DNA of 64,000 nt. Source: Polynucleobacter sp. MWH-UH19D (GTDB lineage Bacteria; Pseudomonadota; Gammaproteobacteria; Burkholderiales; Burkholderiaceae). The stretch covers positions 62,001-126,000 of the forward strand of contig NZ_CP099571.1 of the NCBI RefSeq assembly GCF_040409795.1, written 5' to 3'. Made by a program: the position numbers and the translations under genes. Under the pieces are notes generated by a model, which saw only the letters and a list, made by a program, of their open reading frames with translations, was not told the DNA's origin and did not search any database. Below are positions 31,331 to 41,247 of the stretch, in pieces. How positions within the stretch are numbered: position 1 is the stretch's first letter; each line of letters opens with the position of its first letter.

Positions 31331-31813
31331 ATGAAAAAAAGCGCAATTGATATCTGGGTTGGAATTTTTGTTGCCATTGGATTGTTGGCTGCATTATTTC
31401 TGGCATTGAAGGTGGGCAATATGAATGCCGTTTCCTTTGCGCCAACATATAAAATTTCTGCGCGTTTTGACAATATTGGCGGTTTAAAGCCCCGTGCACC
31501 CGTTAAGAGTGCTGGTGTGGTCGTTGGGCGTATCGCTAATATTTCCTTTGACGACAAAACATATCAAGCAACGGTTGTCATGACGATCGAAGATGCTTAT
31601 AAGTTTCCAAAGGATTCTTCTGCCAAGATTTTGACATCAGGACTATTGGGTGAGCAGTACATTGGGCTTGAGGCTGGTGGGTCTGATGACATGTTGGCTA
31701 ACGGTGAAAAAATTACCCAAACTCAGTCTGCAATAGTTTTGGAAAGTTTAATTAGTCAATTTTTGTATAACAAAGCGGCTGACAGCGGCCAAGACAAAAG
31801 CGCAACAAAATAA
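31331..31813 (+). CDS. mlaD: Outer-membrane asymmetry lipid-binding protein MlaD (MCE domain)
   Basis: MlaD forms a hexameric ring on MlaE and handles lipids on the periplasmic side. The 160-residue product has one N-terminal membrane anchor (about 8-28, WVGIFVAIGLLAALFLAL). A single MCE domain follows, starting near YKISARFDNIGGLKPRAPVKSAG and including LTSGLLGEQYIGLEAG. Its stop shares a base with a possible mlaA start (TAATG). Confidence 0.94.
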   Translation: MKKSAIDIWVGIFVAIGLLAALFLALKVGNMNAVSFAPTYKISARFDNIGGLKPRAPVKSAGVVVGRIANISFDDKTYQATVVMTIEDAYKFPKDSSAKILTSGLLGEQYIGLEAGGSDDMLANGEKITQTQSAIVLESLISQFLYNKAADSGQDKSATK

Positions 31814-31842
31814 TGCTTTTAGTGCCTAGCCTGATAAACAAG

Positions 31843-32571
31843 ATGAAACGTTTTCTCTTGCTTTGCATGGCGACCGTGCTGGTTGGTTGCGCTTCTATTC
31901 CTGCTGGAGTAGAGCCTTCCCCCCAAGATCCTTGGGAGCCGTTCAATCGATCCGTGTTTGAATTCAATGAAGGTTTGGATGCCTATTTGTTGAAGCCCGT
32001 TGTTGCTGGATATCGATTTGTATTGCCTGAGTTTGTGCGCGAGGGCATTTATAACTTCTTTAGTAACTACAACGATATTTACACGGCGCTGTTTAATTTG
32101 TTACAAGGCAAACCTGGCTACGCTTTTAATGACTTTATGCGAGTTGCGGTGAACACCACGATGGGGCTTGGTGGTTTATTGGATTTAGCTACTCCTGGCG
32201 GTCTTGATAAACACAAAGAAGACTGGGGTCAAACGCTGGGTGTATGGGGTGTTCCAGCTGGCCCATATGTAGTTCTTCCATTTTTTGGGCCAAGCAATGT
32301 ACGGGATACCTTTGGTACTGTTGCCGACTTAGAGTCAGATTATTTGTTTAGATTACTTCCAGACGTCGCTTTACGTAACAGTATTACAGGATTGCGTGTG
32401 GTCAATGCCCGTAATACTTATTACGAGGCAGGTGATTTATTGGATGGCGCTGCAATTGATAAATACAGCTTTATGCGGGATGCGTATATTCAGAGGCGTC
32501 AGTATCAAATCAACGAAGGTCGTGATGATGAAGAGCCGCAAATGCCTGTTTATGAAAATCCTTATGAGTAA
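31843..32571 (+). CDS. mlaA: Outer-membrane lipoprotein MlaA (VacJ)
   Basis: MlaA removes misplaced phospholipids from the outer leaflet and hands them to MlaC. The 242-residue product has lipobox LVGC (Cys16), DPWEPFNRSVFEFNEGLD, the hallmark YNFFSNYNDIYTALFNLLQGK and GVPAGPYVVLPFFGPSNVRD. ATG 31843 gives a compact lipoprotein signal. ATG 31813, overlapping the mlaD stop, would give a signal ten residues longer and cannot be excluded. E. coli keeps mlaA elsewhere; here it is inside the operon. Confidence 0.93.
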   Translation: MKRFLLLCMATVLVGCASIPAGVEPSPQDPWEPFNRSVFEFNEGLDAYLLKPVVAGYRFVLPEFVREGIYNFFSNYNDIYTALFNLLQGKPGYAFNDFMRVAVNTTMGLGGLLDLATPGGLDKHKEDWGQTLGVWGVPAGPYVVLPFFGPSNVRDTFGTVADLESDYLFRLLPDVALRNSITGLRVVNARNTYYEAGDLLDGAAIDKYSFMRDAYIQRRQYQINEGRDDEEPQMPVYENPYE

Positions 32572-32629
32572 GCAAATTGCTCAAGCGTCTAAAATAAGAC
32601 TTCATTAAGTGAGTTGAAAGATAGTTCCC

Positions 32630-33271
32630 ATGAAAAATGTCAAAGTAGTTTCACTATTTTTTGCACTAAACATCTTTTTGTTTTCAGGAGCCTCATTTGC
32701 GCAAACTCCTGATGCGGCCACGACTCCTGATGCGCTGATTAAGATGGTCGTTACTGATGTGATGGCTTCGGTGAAGGCGGATCCAGAAATTCAGAAGGGC
32801 AGTATTCCTAAAATTGTCGATTTAGTCGAAAAGAAAATTGTTCCCTACACCGATATGCGCCGTACCACTGAAATGGCAATGGGCCCGAATTGGAAAAAAG
32901 CAAGCTCAGAGCAACAAGCTCAACTCACCACGGAATTTAAAAATCTATTAATTCGCACTTACTCAGGTGCATTGAGTCAGCTGCGTGATCAGACGGTTCA
33001 ATTTAAGACTCTGCGAGCCGCTCCAGACGACAAGGAAGTAGTTGTGAAAACTGTAGTTCTGGGTCGTGGCGATCCAGTTCCTTTAGATTACCGCCTAGAG
33101 AAGACCGACAAAGGCTGGAAGGTATATGACATGAACATTATGGGTGTTTGGTTGGTTGAGGCATATCGCAATCAATTCGCCAATCAAATTAGCCAAAATG
33201 GTATCGAGGGTCTTGTGAAATTCTTGCAAGATCGTAATAAGCAGTTAGCAAGCGCTAAGCCAGCGAATTAA
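32630..33271 (+). CDS. mlaC: Periplasmic phospholipid shuttle MlaC
   Basis: MlaC ferries phospholipids across the periplasm between MlaA and MlaFEDB. The 213-residue product has a signal peptide ending at about residue 24 (GASFAQ). The Tol-Tol_Ttg2 fold follows: YTDMRRTTEMAMGPNWKKAS, then LLIRTYSGALSQL, and the closing DKGWKVYDMNIMGVWLVEAYRNQF. It is the fifth gene of the mla set. Confidence 0.94.
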   Translation: MKNVKVVSLFFALNIFLFSGASFAQTPDAATTPDALIKMVVTDVMASVKADPEIQKGSIPKIVDLVEKKIVPYTDMRRTTEMAMGPNWKKASSEQQAQLTTEFKNLLIRTYSGALSQLRDQTVQFKTLRAAPDDKEVVVKTVVLGRGDPVPLDYRLEKTDKGWKVYDMNIMGVWLVEAYRNQFANQISQNGIEGLVKFLQDRNKQLASAKPAN

Positions 33272-33286
33272 TCCAATCGTTTAAAG

Positions 33287-33544
33287 ATGTCTTTCCAATT
33301 GCCCGCTACTGTTACGCAAAAAACAGCAACTCAGCTGGAGATAGAGGGATTACGTCATCTCAAAAGTCTCACTACTGTTGATTGCTCTCGGTTGAAGGAT
33401 TTTGACTCTACTGTTTTAGCCGTTCTTCTGGCTTGGCGAAATAAGTTAAAAGAAGATAAGCAATCTTTATTTATTGAGCGTGCCCCAGAAAAACTAAAAG
33501 TGTTGGCCAAGGTGTATGGCGTTTCTGCCCTGCTAGGGATTTAA
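33287..33544 (+). CDS. mlaB: STAS-domain protein MlaB
   Basis: MlaB is a small cytoplasmic STAS-domain protein that binds MlaF and is needed for its stability and activity. The product is only 85 residues: a strand-rich start, then DCSRLKDFDSTVLAVLLAWRNKL, the STAS core with its conserved DS pair, and a final helix-strand. It directly follows mlaC by 15 bases, as in E. coli. Confidence 0.88.
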   Translation: MSFQLPATVTQKTATQLEIEGLRHLKSLTTVDCSRLKDFDSTVLAVLLAWRNKLKEDKQSLFIERAPEKLKVLAKVYGVSALLGI

Positions 33545-33567
33545 GTAAGGTAAGAGTAAGCAATAAC

Positions 33568-34320
33568 ATGCATTCAGCAATATTGATTCAGCAAATCTCA
33601 AAACACTACGGAGCTCTACAAGCATTAAATGATGTGTCTTTGATCATTGAGCCAGGCGAGTTCTTCGGTCTTCTTGGTCCGAATGGTGCTGGTAAGACCA
33701 CCTTAATTTCAATATTGGCGGGCTTAGTTAAAGCTGATAAAGGTCATGCATCGATCTTAGGCGCTGATGTTCAAAAATCCTTTCGTGATGCACGTCGAAT
33801 GTTGGGTGTTGTTCCACAAGAACTGGTTTTCGATCCCTTCTTTACCGTTCGCGAAACTTTGCGCTTTCAGTCTGGTTATTTCGGTATTCGTAATAACGAT
33901 GCCTGGATTGATGAAATCATGGCTAGCCTGGATCTCACAGGGAAGGCTGATAGTAATATGCGCGCTTTGTCTGGTGGTATGAAGCGCCGGGTATTGGTGG
34001 CTCAAGCCTTAGTTCATAGACCGCCCGTCATTATTTTGGACGAGCCAACTGCTGGTGTAGACGTAGAGTTACGCCAATCTTTGTGGCAATTTATTAGCAG
34101 ATTAAATCAAGATGGTCACACGATTGTCTTGACCACACATTATTTAGAAGAAGCCGAAGCACTCTGTAAGCGCATTGCTATGCTAAAACAGGGCAAGATT
34201 GTTGCATTAGATACTACTGCCAACTTATTGACCCGATATGGCTCAACCAAAAAAGATGGCGAAGGCAAAACTGATCTCGAAGATGTTTTTGTGAACATTA
34301 TGTCGGGAAGCGCTCAATGA
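33568..34320 (+). CDS. ABC-2 type exporter ATP-binding protein (YadG-like)
   Basis: This is the 250-residue ATPase of a two-component ABC-2 exporter. It has Walker A GPNGAGKTT, signature LSGGMKRRVLVAQAL, Walker B VIILDEPTAGVD and the switch histidine in LTTHYLEEAE. The substrate cannot be read from sequence. The stop overlaps the permease start (ATGA). Its place between mlaB and ibaG-murA hints at a cell-envelope role, but this is inference. Confidence 0.9.
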   Translation: MHSAILIQQISKHYGALQALNDVSLIIEPGEFFGLLGPNGAGKTTLISILAGLVKADKGHASILGADVQKSFRDARRMLGVVPQELVFDPFFTVRETLRFQSGYFGIRNNDAWIDEIMASLDLTGKADSNMRALSGGMKRRVLVAQALVHRPPVIILDEPTAGVDVELRQSLWQFISRLNQDGHTIVLTTHYLEEAEALCKRIAMLKQGKIVALDTTANLLTRYGSTKKDGEGKTDLEDVFVNIMSGSAQ

Positions 34321-35126
34321 GTTCAATAAAAAAAGAGCAGCGCCAAGTCTTGAATAAACCAACTTTGGAGTATGGCAGCGGCTTTCCTACTTTATTGCGT
34401 AAAGAGATAAAGCGTTTCTATAAAGTGGCGTTTCAGACTGTCGCTGCACCTGTGTTAACCGCCATTCTGTATCTTATGATCTTTGGTCATGTGCTTGAGG
34501 GTAAAGAAGTGTATGGGCGCTTAAGTTACACAGCCTTTTTGATACCCGGTTTAGTCATGATGAGTGTCTTGCAAAATGCATTTGCAAACACCTCATCATC
34601 TCTTATCCAATCCAAGATAACGGGCAACCTCGTGTTCGTTTTACTAGCCCCGCTCAGTCACTTTGAGTTTTATACGGCTTATATTCTGGCGGCTGTTTTT
34701 CGGGGTATCGTTGTTGGTCTTGGCGTACTGCTGATTACGCTTTGGTTCAACGTCCCCACGCTAGAGTCGCCCATTTGGATTTTGGTGTTTGCCTTTTTAG
34801 GTGCTGCTATCTTAGGAAGTCTTGGTTTAATTGCAGGAATTTTGGCCGATAAATTTGATCAATTAGCCGCATTCCAAAACTTCATCATCATGCCAGCGAC
34901 GATGTTATCTGGGGTTTTTTATTCGATTCATTCTCTACCAGCGGCGTGGCAAGTAGTGTCACATTTCAACCCTTTCTTTTATATGATTGATGGCTTTCGT
35001 TTTGGCTTCTTTGGTGTCTCAGATGTATCGCCTTGGACTAGCCTAGCAATTGTGTTTTGTTTCTTTGTGGCGGTATCAGCCATTGCCTTGCGCCTATTGC
35101 AAAAGGGCTATAAGCTCCGCCATTAA
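34317..35126 (+). CDS. ABC-2 type exporter permease (YadH-like)
   Basis: The 269-residue membrane protein has six hydrophobic segments and the ABC-2 signature region LIPGLVMMSVLQNAFANTSSS. It also has IMPATMLSGVFYSIHSLP and NPFFYMIDGFRFGFFG, which are typical of the YadH subfamily. It is translationally coupled to its ATPase by a four-base overlap. Substrate unknown. Confidence 0.9.
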   Translation: MSSIKKEQRQVLNKPTLEYGSGFPTLLRKEIKRFYKVAFQTVAAPVLTAILYLMIFGHVLEGKEVYGRLSYTAFLIPGLVMMSVLQNAFANTSSSLIQSKITGNLVFVLLAPLSHFEFYTAYILAAVFRGIVVGLGVLLITLWFNVPTLESPIWILVFAFLGAAILGSLGLIAGILADKFDQLAAFQNFIIMPATMLSGVFYSIHSLPAAWQVVSHFNPFFYMIDGFRFGFFGVSDVSPWTSLAIVFCFFVAVSAIALRLLQKGYKLRH

Positions 35127-35149
35127 TCATGTTTTATTAGGAGAGAAGT

Positions 35150-35398
35150 ATGTTGCCAGCCCCAGAACAAATTGAGAGCTATATCAAGCAAGGTATTCAA
35201 TGCGCCCATATTCAGGTTGAGGGTGACGGACAACATTTTTTTGCAACGATCGTGAGCCCAGAGTTTGAGGGTAAGCGTTTAGTACAGCGTCATCAGTTAG
35301 TTTATGCAGCCATGGGTGATCGCATGAAGGCCGAAGTTCATGCTTTGTCAATTAAGGCATTTACTCCAGAAGAGTTTGCACAGAACCCCTCGGCATAA
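35150..35398 (+). CDS. ibaG: BolA family protein, IbaG type
   Basis: BolA-type proteins bind Fe-S clusters with monothiol glutaredoxins; IbaG is the acid-stress paralogue in E. coli. The 82-residue product has IKQGIQCAHIQVEGDGQHFFATIVSPEF, quoted by its core VEGDGQHF, and the RLVQRHQLVYAAMGDRM helix with the conserved histidine. In E. coli ibaG likewise sits between mlaB and murA, which supports the IbaG assignment. Confidence 0.85.
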   Translation: MLPAPEQIESYIKQGIQCAHIQVEGDGQHFFATIVSPEFEGKRLVQRHQLVYAAMGDRMKAEVHALSIKAFTPEEFAQNPSA

Positions 35399-35450
35399 CA
35401 AATCAAATTTAATTAAGCAAACTCACTAAAGTTTTTACTGGAATTATTTA

Positions 35451-36725
35451 ATGGATAAATTACGGATGGTAGGCGGGACTCCGCTGAAGGGCGAAGTCAA
35501 AATTGCCGGTGCAAAAAATGCCGCCTTGCCAATTTTGTGTGCTTGCTTGTTAACTGATCAACCTGTTGTTTTGCGTAATGTTCCAGATCTTCAGGATGTG
35601 CGCACGATGCTAAAACTTCTTCAGGAAATTGGCGTGACCGTGAGTTTTCCGGACGTAACAGATCGCAGCCATATTGTTTTGAATGCGGCAGTGATTAAGA
35701 GCTCTGAAGCAACCTATGAGATGGTCAAAACCATGCGTGCTTCTATCTTGGTTTTGGGCCCACTACTTGCAAGAATGCATAGCGCTAAGGTGTCATTGCC
35801 AGGTGGCTGTGCGATTGGTGCGCGCCCCGTAGACCAGCACATCAAAGGCTTAAAAGCCATGGGTGCCAGCATCAAGATTAAGAGTGGTTATATCCAGGCA
35901 GAAACAAAGCCCCCAACGGATCGCCTCAAAGGCGCGTCCATTCTGACCGACATGATTACCGTTACGGGTACAGAGAATTTATTAATGGCCGCTACCTTAG
36001 CTTCTGGCACAACGATTCTTGAGAATGCGGCTCGTGAGCCAGAAGTAGGTGATCTCGCAGAATTACTTGGCAAGATGGGCGCAAAAATTTCAGGGATCGG
36101 AAGTGATCGCTTGGTTATTGAGGGCGTTGAAAAATTACACGGCGCCGAACACTCAGTCATTCCAGATCGTATTGAAGCAGGAACATTTTTATGTGCCGTA
36201 GCGGCGGCTGGTGGTGAGGTGCTTGTTAAAGAATGTCGCCCGGATACTTTAGATGCGGTCATCGTGAAGCTAAAGGAAGCCGGTCTAAAAATGGAAGTTG
36301 GATCTGATTGGATTAAAGCTTCTATGCATGAGCGTCCTAAAGCGGTTAGCTTTCGCACTTCAGAATATCCAGCATTTCCAACAGATATGCAGGCACAGTT
36401 AATGGCAGTCAATGCCGTAGCAGCTGGCAATTCAACGATTACCGAGACGATTTTTGAGAATCGCTTTATGCATGTTCAAGAACTTAATCGTTTGGGTGCG
36501 GATATTGCTATTGAGGGCAATACGGCAATTGCGCAAGGTGTTGAAAGGCTCTCGGGTGCAACTGTGATGGCGACTGACCTGCGCGCTTCTGCCAGCTTGG
36601 TGATTGCGGGTCTTACCGCTCAGGGTGAGACGCAGGTAGACCGGATTTATCATCTAGATCGTGGCTATGACCGTATGGAGCAAAAGTTAACCCTTTTGGG
36701 CGCTAATATTGAGCGGGTCAAGTAA
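35451..36725 (+). CDS. murA: UDP-N-acetylglucosamine 1-carboxyvinyltransferase
   Basis: MurA commits UDP-GlcNAc to peptidoglycan synthesis by adding enolpyruvate from PEP. The 424-residue product has the N-terminal [12 protein letters not shown], the catalytic cysteine (Cys120 in [14 protein letters not shown], equivalent to E. coli Cys115) and the lysine/asparagine pair KN of the active site. The cysteine form is the fosfomycin-sensitive type. It lies between ibaG and hisG, as in many Betaproteobacteria. Confidence 0.96.
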   Translation: MDKLRMVGGTPLKGEVKIAGAKNAALPILCACLLTDQPVVLRNVPDLQDVRTMLKLLQEIGVTVSFPDVTDRSHIVLNAAVIKSSEATYEMVKTMRASILVLGPLLARMHSAKVSLPGGCAIGARPVDQHIKGLKAMGASIKIKSGYIQAETKPPTDRLKGASILTDMITVTGTENLLMAATLASGTTILENAAREPEVGDLAELLGKMGAKISGIGSDRLVIEGVEKLHGAEHSVIPDRIEAGTFLCAVAAAGGEVLVKECRPDTLDAVIVKLKEAGLKMEVGSDWIKASMHERPKAVSFRTSEYPAFPTDMQAQLMAVNAVAAGNSTITETIFENRFMHVQELNRLGADIAIEGNTAIAQGVERLSGATVMATDLRASASLVIAGLTAQGETQVDRIYHLDRGYDRMEQKLTLLGANIERVK

Positions 36726-36756
36726 CTTACTTGAGTAACTAGGAGATAATTGAGTC

Positions 36757-37383
36757 ATGAAATTGACTTTGGCCCTCTCAAAGGGGCGTATCTTCGAAGA
36801 AACTGCTGAGATCCTATCTAAGGTTGGCATTGTGCCAAAAGAGGATCCAGAAAAGTCTCGCAAGCTCATTATTGAAACATCAAACCCTGATGTGCGTTTA
36901 ATTATTGTGCGCGCATCAGATGTGCCAACTTATGTGCAATTTGGTGGTGCTGATTTTGGTGTAGCCGGCTTGGATGTTTTGATGGAAAAGGGCACAGATG
37001 GTTTATATGTTCCTTTTGACTTAAACATTGCAAAGTGCCGTATGTCTGTAGCAGTACGTGATGGTTTTGATTATGTTGCAGCAGTAAAACAAGGTTCGCG
37101 TCTCAAGGTAGCAACTAAGTATGTCAACTGCGCGTGCGATCACTTTGCTAACAAGGGTGTGCACATCGACACTATTCAGCTATATGGCTCGATGGAACTT
37201 GCCCCATTGGTTGGGATGGCTGATGCGATTGTGGATCTCGTTTCTACTGGTAATACGCTCAAAGCTAACGGCTTAGTTGAAGTAGAGCCGATTGCAGATA
37301 TCAGCGCTCGCTTGGTAGTGAATCAAGCCTCATATAAGCGTAAGCGTGCTCAGTTACAACCAATTTTTGATTTATTGAAATAA
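36757..37383 (+). CDS. hisG: ATP phosphoribosyltransferase, short (HisZ-dependent) form
   Basis: HisG starts histidine synthesis by joining ATP and PRPP. The 208-residue product is the short form, with [18 protein letters not shown], the PRPP loop [15 protein letters not shown] and no C-terminal regulatory domain. Short HisG needs the histidyl-tRNA-synthetase-like partner HisZ for activity and feedback control. No hisZ is in this window. AGGAGATAATT precedes the ATG. It begins the his cluster. Confidence 0.95.
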   Translation: MKLTLALSKGRIFEETAEILSKVGIVPKEDPEKSRKLIIETSNPDVRLIIVRASDVPTYVQFGGADFGVAGLDVLMEKGTDGLYVPFDLNIAKCRMSVAVRDGFDYVAAVKQGSRLKVATKYVNCACDHFANKGVHIDTIQLYGSMELAPLVGMADAIVDLVSTGNTLKANGLVEVEPIADISARLVVNQASYKRKRAQLQPIFDLLK

Positions 37384-37389
37384 GTTTCA

Positions 37390-38712
37390 ATGTCATCTCA
37401 AGTTCAGGTCAAGCGACTCAATAGTAGTGATGCAGGTTTTAAAGAAACCCTGCTATCCAGTCTTTCTTTGCCGATGGCCGATGATGCGGCCATAGATGCC
37501 GCTGTAGTGAATATATTGTCAGCCGTAAAAGAACGAGGCGACAACGCGGTTCTAGAATTCACCAAGCAATTTGATCGACTCAATATTGCCAGCGTTGCTG
37601 AGCTCGAGATTTCTCGGAGCGATTTAGAGAAAGCTTATCAAGAGCTATCAACTGAGCAAAAAGATGCTTTAGATATTGCTGCGAAGCGAGTACGCGCCTA
37701 TCACGAGCGTCAAAAAATGGAGACGGGTTGTCATTCATGGGAATACGAAGAGGCTGACGGCACCAAGCTTGGCCAAAAAGTAACTCCATTAGACCGCGTC
37801 GGGATTTATGTTCCCGGGGGTAAAGCCGCATACCCTTCATCCGTTTTGATGAATGCAATCCCTGCGAAGGTGGCTGGAGTTGCTGAAGTCATCATGGTGG
37901 TGCCCACCCCAGATGGCGCACGCAATCCTTTGGTGTTGGCGGCTGCATATCTAGCTGGTGTTGATCGAGTATTTACGATTGGCGGCGCTCAAGCCGTCGG
38001 CGCATTGGCTTACGGTACCAAGACCATTCCATCTGTAGATAAGATTGTTGGTCCAGGCAACGCTTATGTTGCTGCTGCTAAGCGCAGAGTATTTGGCACG
38101 GTGGGCATCGACATGATTGCCGGCCCTTCAGAAATTTTGGTTTTATGTGATGGGTCTACCAACCCTGATTGGGTGGCTATGGATCTGTTCTCTCAGGCAG
38201 AGCATGATGAGCAAGCACAATCCATTTTGTTATGCCCTGATGCGGTCTTTATTGAGCAAGTGCAAGCCAGCATTAATCGATTGCTGCCAGAAATGCCCCG
38301 AGCTAAAGTGATTGCCGTTTCGCTAGCCAATCGCGCTCTGTTAATTCAGGTAAAGGATATGGCGCAGGCCTGCGATATCGCCAATGCTATTGCGGCTGAA
38401 CATTTGGAAATCTGCGCCGTTGATCAGCGAAAGTGGGCTGAGAAAATCCGTCATGCAGGCGCGATTTTTATGGGCAACTTCACCAGTGAATCTCTTGGTG
38501 ATTACTGTGCGGGTCCTAATCATGTATTGCCCACAGCACGTACTGCTCGCTTCTCATCTCCGCTTGGCGTTTATGACTTTATTAAGCGCTCAAGCATGAT
38601 TGAGGTAAGCGAAGCTGGTGCTCAAACTTTAGGTCAGGTGGCAAGCACGCTTGCGCATGGCGAAGGTTTACAAGCGCACGCACGCGCAGCCGAAATGCGC
38701 CTTAAGAAATAA
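37390..38712 (+). CDS. hisD: Histidinol dehydrogenase
   Basis: HisD carries out the last two oxidations, histidinol to histidine, with NAD and zinc. The 440-residue product has [19 protein letters not shown], the family signature [30 protein letters not shown] region (key motif [10 protein letters not shown] with metal ligands Gln/His) and the catalytic histidines in AAEHLEIC and GPNHVLPT. It starts six bases after hisG. The next histidine gene, hisC, is on the other strand. Confidence 0.96.
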   Translation: MSSQVQVKRLNSSDAGFKETLLSSLSLPMADDAAIDAAVVNILSAVKERGDNAVLEFTKQFDRLNIASVAELEISRSDLEKAYQELSTEQKDALDIAAKRVRAYHERQKMETGCHSWEYEEADGTKLGQKVTPLDRVGIYVPGGKAAYPSSVLMNAIPAKVAGVAEVIMVVPTPDGARNPLVLAAAYLAGVDRVFTIGGAQAVGALAYGTKTIPSVDKIVGPGNAYVAAAKRRVFGTVGIDMIAGPSEILVLCDGSTNPDWVAMDLFSQAEHDEQAQSILLCPDAVFIEQVQASINRLLPEMPRAKVIAVSLANRALLIQVKDMAQACDIANAIAAEHLEICAVDQRKWAEKIRHAGAIFMGNFTSESLGDYCAGPNHVLPTARTARFSSPLGVYDFIKRSSMIEVSEAGAQTLGQVASTLAHGEGLQAHARAAEMRLKK

Positions 38713-38742
38713 ACTTACTTAAGCAAAAATAAGCGATAAAAA

Positions 38743-39810
38743 TTACGCAAGAATTTCTTTTAGAGCGGCAACGAGTTCGCCACTTTGTTGATCTGTGCCA
38801 ATGGTAATGCGCAAAAACTCTTCAATGCGGAGCGACTTAAAGTGGCGCACAATAATGCCGCGATCTCGCAAGGCCTGATATAGCTTTTGACCAGCATATT
38901 TGGGGTGGCGAGTAAAAATAAAATTTGCCGTTGATGGAAGCGTATCAAATCCCAATGCATTTAATTGCTCAATTAATTTAGTGCGAGTCTGGATTACCTT
39001 GGCGCTAGTTTCCTCTAGGTGCTCTTGATCTTCAATTGCGGCAATGGCGCCAGCCTGAGCCAAGCGCCCCAGTGGATAAGAGTTAAAACTGTTCTTAACG
39101 CGCTCAAGTCCTTCAATAAGAGTTGGGTGACCCACTGCAAATCCCACGCGCAGTCCAGCTAGTGCCCTTGATTTAGAGAGCGTGTGTACTACGAGTAGAT
39201 TTTCTGGGCAGTTAGCGCCGCGTAATAATGGGATGCAAGATTCTGTTCCGTAATCAACATAGGCTTCATCGATGATCAAAACAGAATCTTTATTTTTATT
39301 AAGTAATCTTTCAATTTCTGAGCGACCAATAGATCGACCAGTTGGCGCATTCGGATTTGGGAAAATCACCCCGCCATTTGGGGTCATGTAGTCATTGAGA
39401 TTGATTTCAAAATCTCTCCCCAAGGGAATAGTTTTGTAATCGATTCCAAAAAGTTTGCAGTAAACCGGATAGAAACTGTAAGTTATGTCGGGGAAATGAA
39501 CTGGCTTACTCTGTTTAAGAAGCCCAGCAAAAACGTGAGCCAGCACCTCATCTGAGCCATTCCCTAAAAAAACCTGATTTGGGTTTAGGCCATGCAATTT
39601 AGCGATAGCTTGTTTTAAGGCTGTACCCTCTGGATCAGGATAAAGGCGTAAATCCTCAGTTGTTTGCTGACTAATCGCAGAAAGTGCCTTTGGAGATGGC
39701 CCATATGGACTCTCATTGGTATTGAGCTTGACTAGTCGCTGCATTTGCGGCTGCTCCCCTGGGACATAAGGGGTTAAAGTTTGCACAACGGGGCTCCAAA
39801 AACGGCTCAT
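38743..39810 (-). CDS. hisC: Histidinol-phosphate aminotransferase (inverted within the his cluster)
   Basis: HisC transaminates imidazole-acetol phosphate using PLP. The 355-residue product has KLNTNESPYGPSP, GNGSDEVL, FPNPNAPTGR, IDEAYVDYG, the PLP lysine in HTLSKSRALAGLRVG and the C-terminal LRITIGT. It is encoded opposite to every other his gene here and has its own start next to hisB, so it needs a separate promoter in the 116-base hisC-hisB gap. ATG 39810 is preferred to a TTG at 39822. Confidence 0.95.
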   Translation of the reverse strand: MSRFWSPVVQTLTPYVPGEQPQMQRLVKLNTNESPYGPSPKALSAISQQTTEDLRLYPDPEGTALKQAIAKLHGLNPNQVFLGNGSDEVLAHVFAGLLKQSKPVHFPDITYSFYPVYCKLFGIDYKTIPLGRDFEINLNDYMTPNGGVIFPNPNAPTGRSIGRSEIERLLNKNKDSVLIIDEAYVDYGTESCIPLLRGANCPENLLVVHTLSKSRALAGLRVGFAVGHPTLIEGLERVKNSFNSYPLGRLAQAGAIAAIEDQEHLEETSAKVIQTRTKLIEQLNALGFDTLPSTANFIFTRHPKYAGQKLYQALRDRGIIVRHFKSLRIEEFLRITIGTDQQSGELVAALKEILA

Positions 39811-39926
39811 GGGGATAGTCAACTTAATTTTTAATAATTTGGCAAAGGCTTATCTGTATTTCAATATCTTCTAGGAATGATATTATGAGGCTTCAATCAA
39901 CACTTCGCCTCGCGGCGTAATGAAGC

Positions 39927-40514
39927 ATGCGGCAAGCCGACGTTACCCGAAATACTTCGGAAACCAAAATACAAATTTCCATCAATTTGGATGGTACTGG
40001 TAAAGCTGAGCTGGCCTCAGGTGTACCCTTCTTAGATCATATGCTTGATCAAATTGCGCGTCATGGCATGATCGACCTCAAAGTGGTTGCCCAAGGCGAC
40101 ACCCATATTGATGATCATCACACTGTTGAAGATGTGGGTATCACTTTAGGGCAGGCTTTTGCCAAGGCAGTTGGCGATAAAGCGGGAATTACCCGTTACG
40201 GCCATTCTTATGTCCCTTTGGATGAAACCCTATCTCGTGTAGTGATCGACTTTTCTGGTCGTCCTGGCTTGGAATTTAATGTGCCTTTCACACGGGCACG
40301 TGTAGGCGAATTTGATGTTGATCTCAGTATTGAGTTCTTTCGTGGTTTTGTGAACCATGCGGGGGTGACTTTGCATATTGATAATTTGCGAGGCATAAAT
40401 GCTCACCACCAAATTGAGACAGTCTTTAAAGCCTTTGGTCGCGCCTTGCGCATGGCTTTGACTATAGATCCACGGGCATCTGGCGCGGTTCCTTCAACCA
40501 AGGGAAGTCTTTAA
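39927..40514 (+). CDS. hisB: Imidazoleglycerol-phosphate dehydratase
   Basis: HisB dehydrates imidazole-glycerol phosphate, using manganese. The 195-residue protein is the monofunctional form without a phosphatase domain. It has the two metal-binding HHxxE motifs, in DDHHTVED and INAHHQIET, plus [13 protein letters not shown]. It restarts the rightward his unit after the inverted hisC, so the upstream gap should hold its promoter. A histidinol-phosphatase must be encoded elsewhere. Confidence 0.96.
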   Translation: MRQADVTRNTSETKIQISINLDGTGKAELASGVPFLDHMLDQIARHGMIDLKVVAQGDTHIDDHHTVEDVGITLGQAFAKAVGDKAGITRYGHSYVPLDETLSRVVIDFSGRPGLEFNVPFTRARVGEFDVDLSIEFFRGFVNHAGVTLHIDNLRGINAHHQIETVFKAFGRALRMALTIDPRASGAVPSTKGSL

Positions 40515-40561
40515 TCTCGATTTTTGCTTCTTCTTAGATCAGTGCAAAAGATAGGCTAATT

Positions 40562-41218
40562 TTGGCGCAAACCATTGCGATCGTTGATTATGGAATGGGC
40601 AATCTCCGTTCCGTATATCAGGCATTTCATCATGTAGCGCCTGATGAGAATGTATTAATTGCGCACAAGCCAGAGGAAATTCGCAATGCTGATCGTGTGG
40701 TCTTGCCTGGACAGGGGGCCATGCCAGATTGCATGAAGCATCTTGAAGAGTCAGGCCTTTTAGAGGCTTTATTAGAAGCATCAAAAGCCAAGCCTTTATT
40801 GGGTGTCTGTGTAGGCGAGCAAATGCTATTTGATAAAAGTGCAGAAGTGCGCCCTGGTGAGCAATGGACTTCTTGTTTGGGCCTGATTCCTGGCGAGGTG
40901 CGCCGTTTTGAATTAGCCGGCAAAAAGCAGGCAGATGGCTCGGCTTTCAAAGTTCCGCATATGGGCTGGAATCAAGTACGACAAGATCGTCAGCACCCCA
41001 TTTGGAATGGCATACCAGATTTAACAAGCTTTTATTTTGTGCACAGCTACTATGTTGTGCCACAGCGTGCAGAAGATGCGGCTGGTTCTACAGAATATGG
41101 TGATTGGTTTACATCCGCGGTTGCAAGAGATAATATTTTTGCAACACAATTTCATCCAGAAAAAAGTGCAGAATACGGATTAAAGCTTTATCAAAATTTT
41201 GTAACTTGGCAACCCTAA
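40562..41218 (+). CDS. hisH: Imidazole glycerol phosphate synthase, glutaminase subunit
   Basis: HisH releases ammonia from glutamine and channels it to HisF. The 218-residue class I amidotransferase has the nucleophile Cys83 in [10 protein letters not shown]. The His-Glu part of the triad is in ATQFHPEKS near the end, and [11 protein letters not shown] is at the N-terminus. The start appears to be TTG at 40562, with AGG about ten bases upstream. It lies between hisB and hisA. Confidence 0.95.
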   Translation: MAQTIAIVDYGMGNLRSVYQAFHHVAPDENVLIAHKPEEIRNADRVVLPGQGAMPDCMKHLEESGLLEALLEASKAKPLLGVCVGEQMLFDKSAEVRPGEQWTSCLGLIPGEVRRFELAGKKQADGSAFKVPHMGWNQVRQDRQHPIWNGIPDLTSFYFVHSYYVVPQRAEDAAGSTEYGDWFTSAVARDNIFATQFHPEKSAEYGLKLYQNFVTWQP

Positions 41219-41247
41219 TTGTTTAATTATTTTTTTAGCGTCTCACT

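Noticed and set aside
35888..36430. A 180-codon open frame on the - strand inside murA
   Set aside because: It lies wholly antisense to murA, has low-complexity Ser/Pro/Ala composition and no recognisable motif. It is a shadow of murA codon bias.
38713..38742. Terminator between convergent hisD and hisC
   Set aside because: Only a weak 4-bp self-complementarity is present and there is no T-run on either side. It was not listed.
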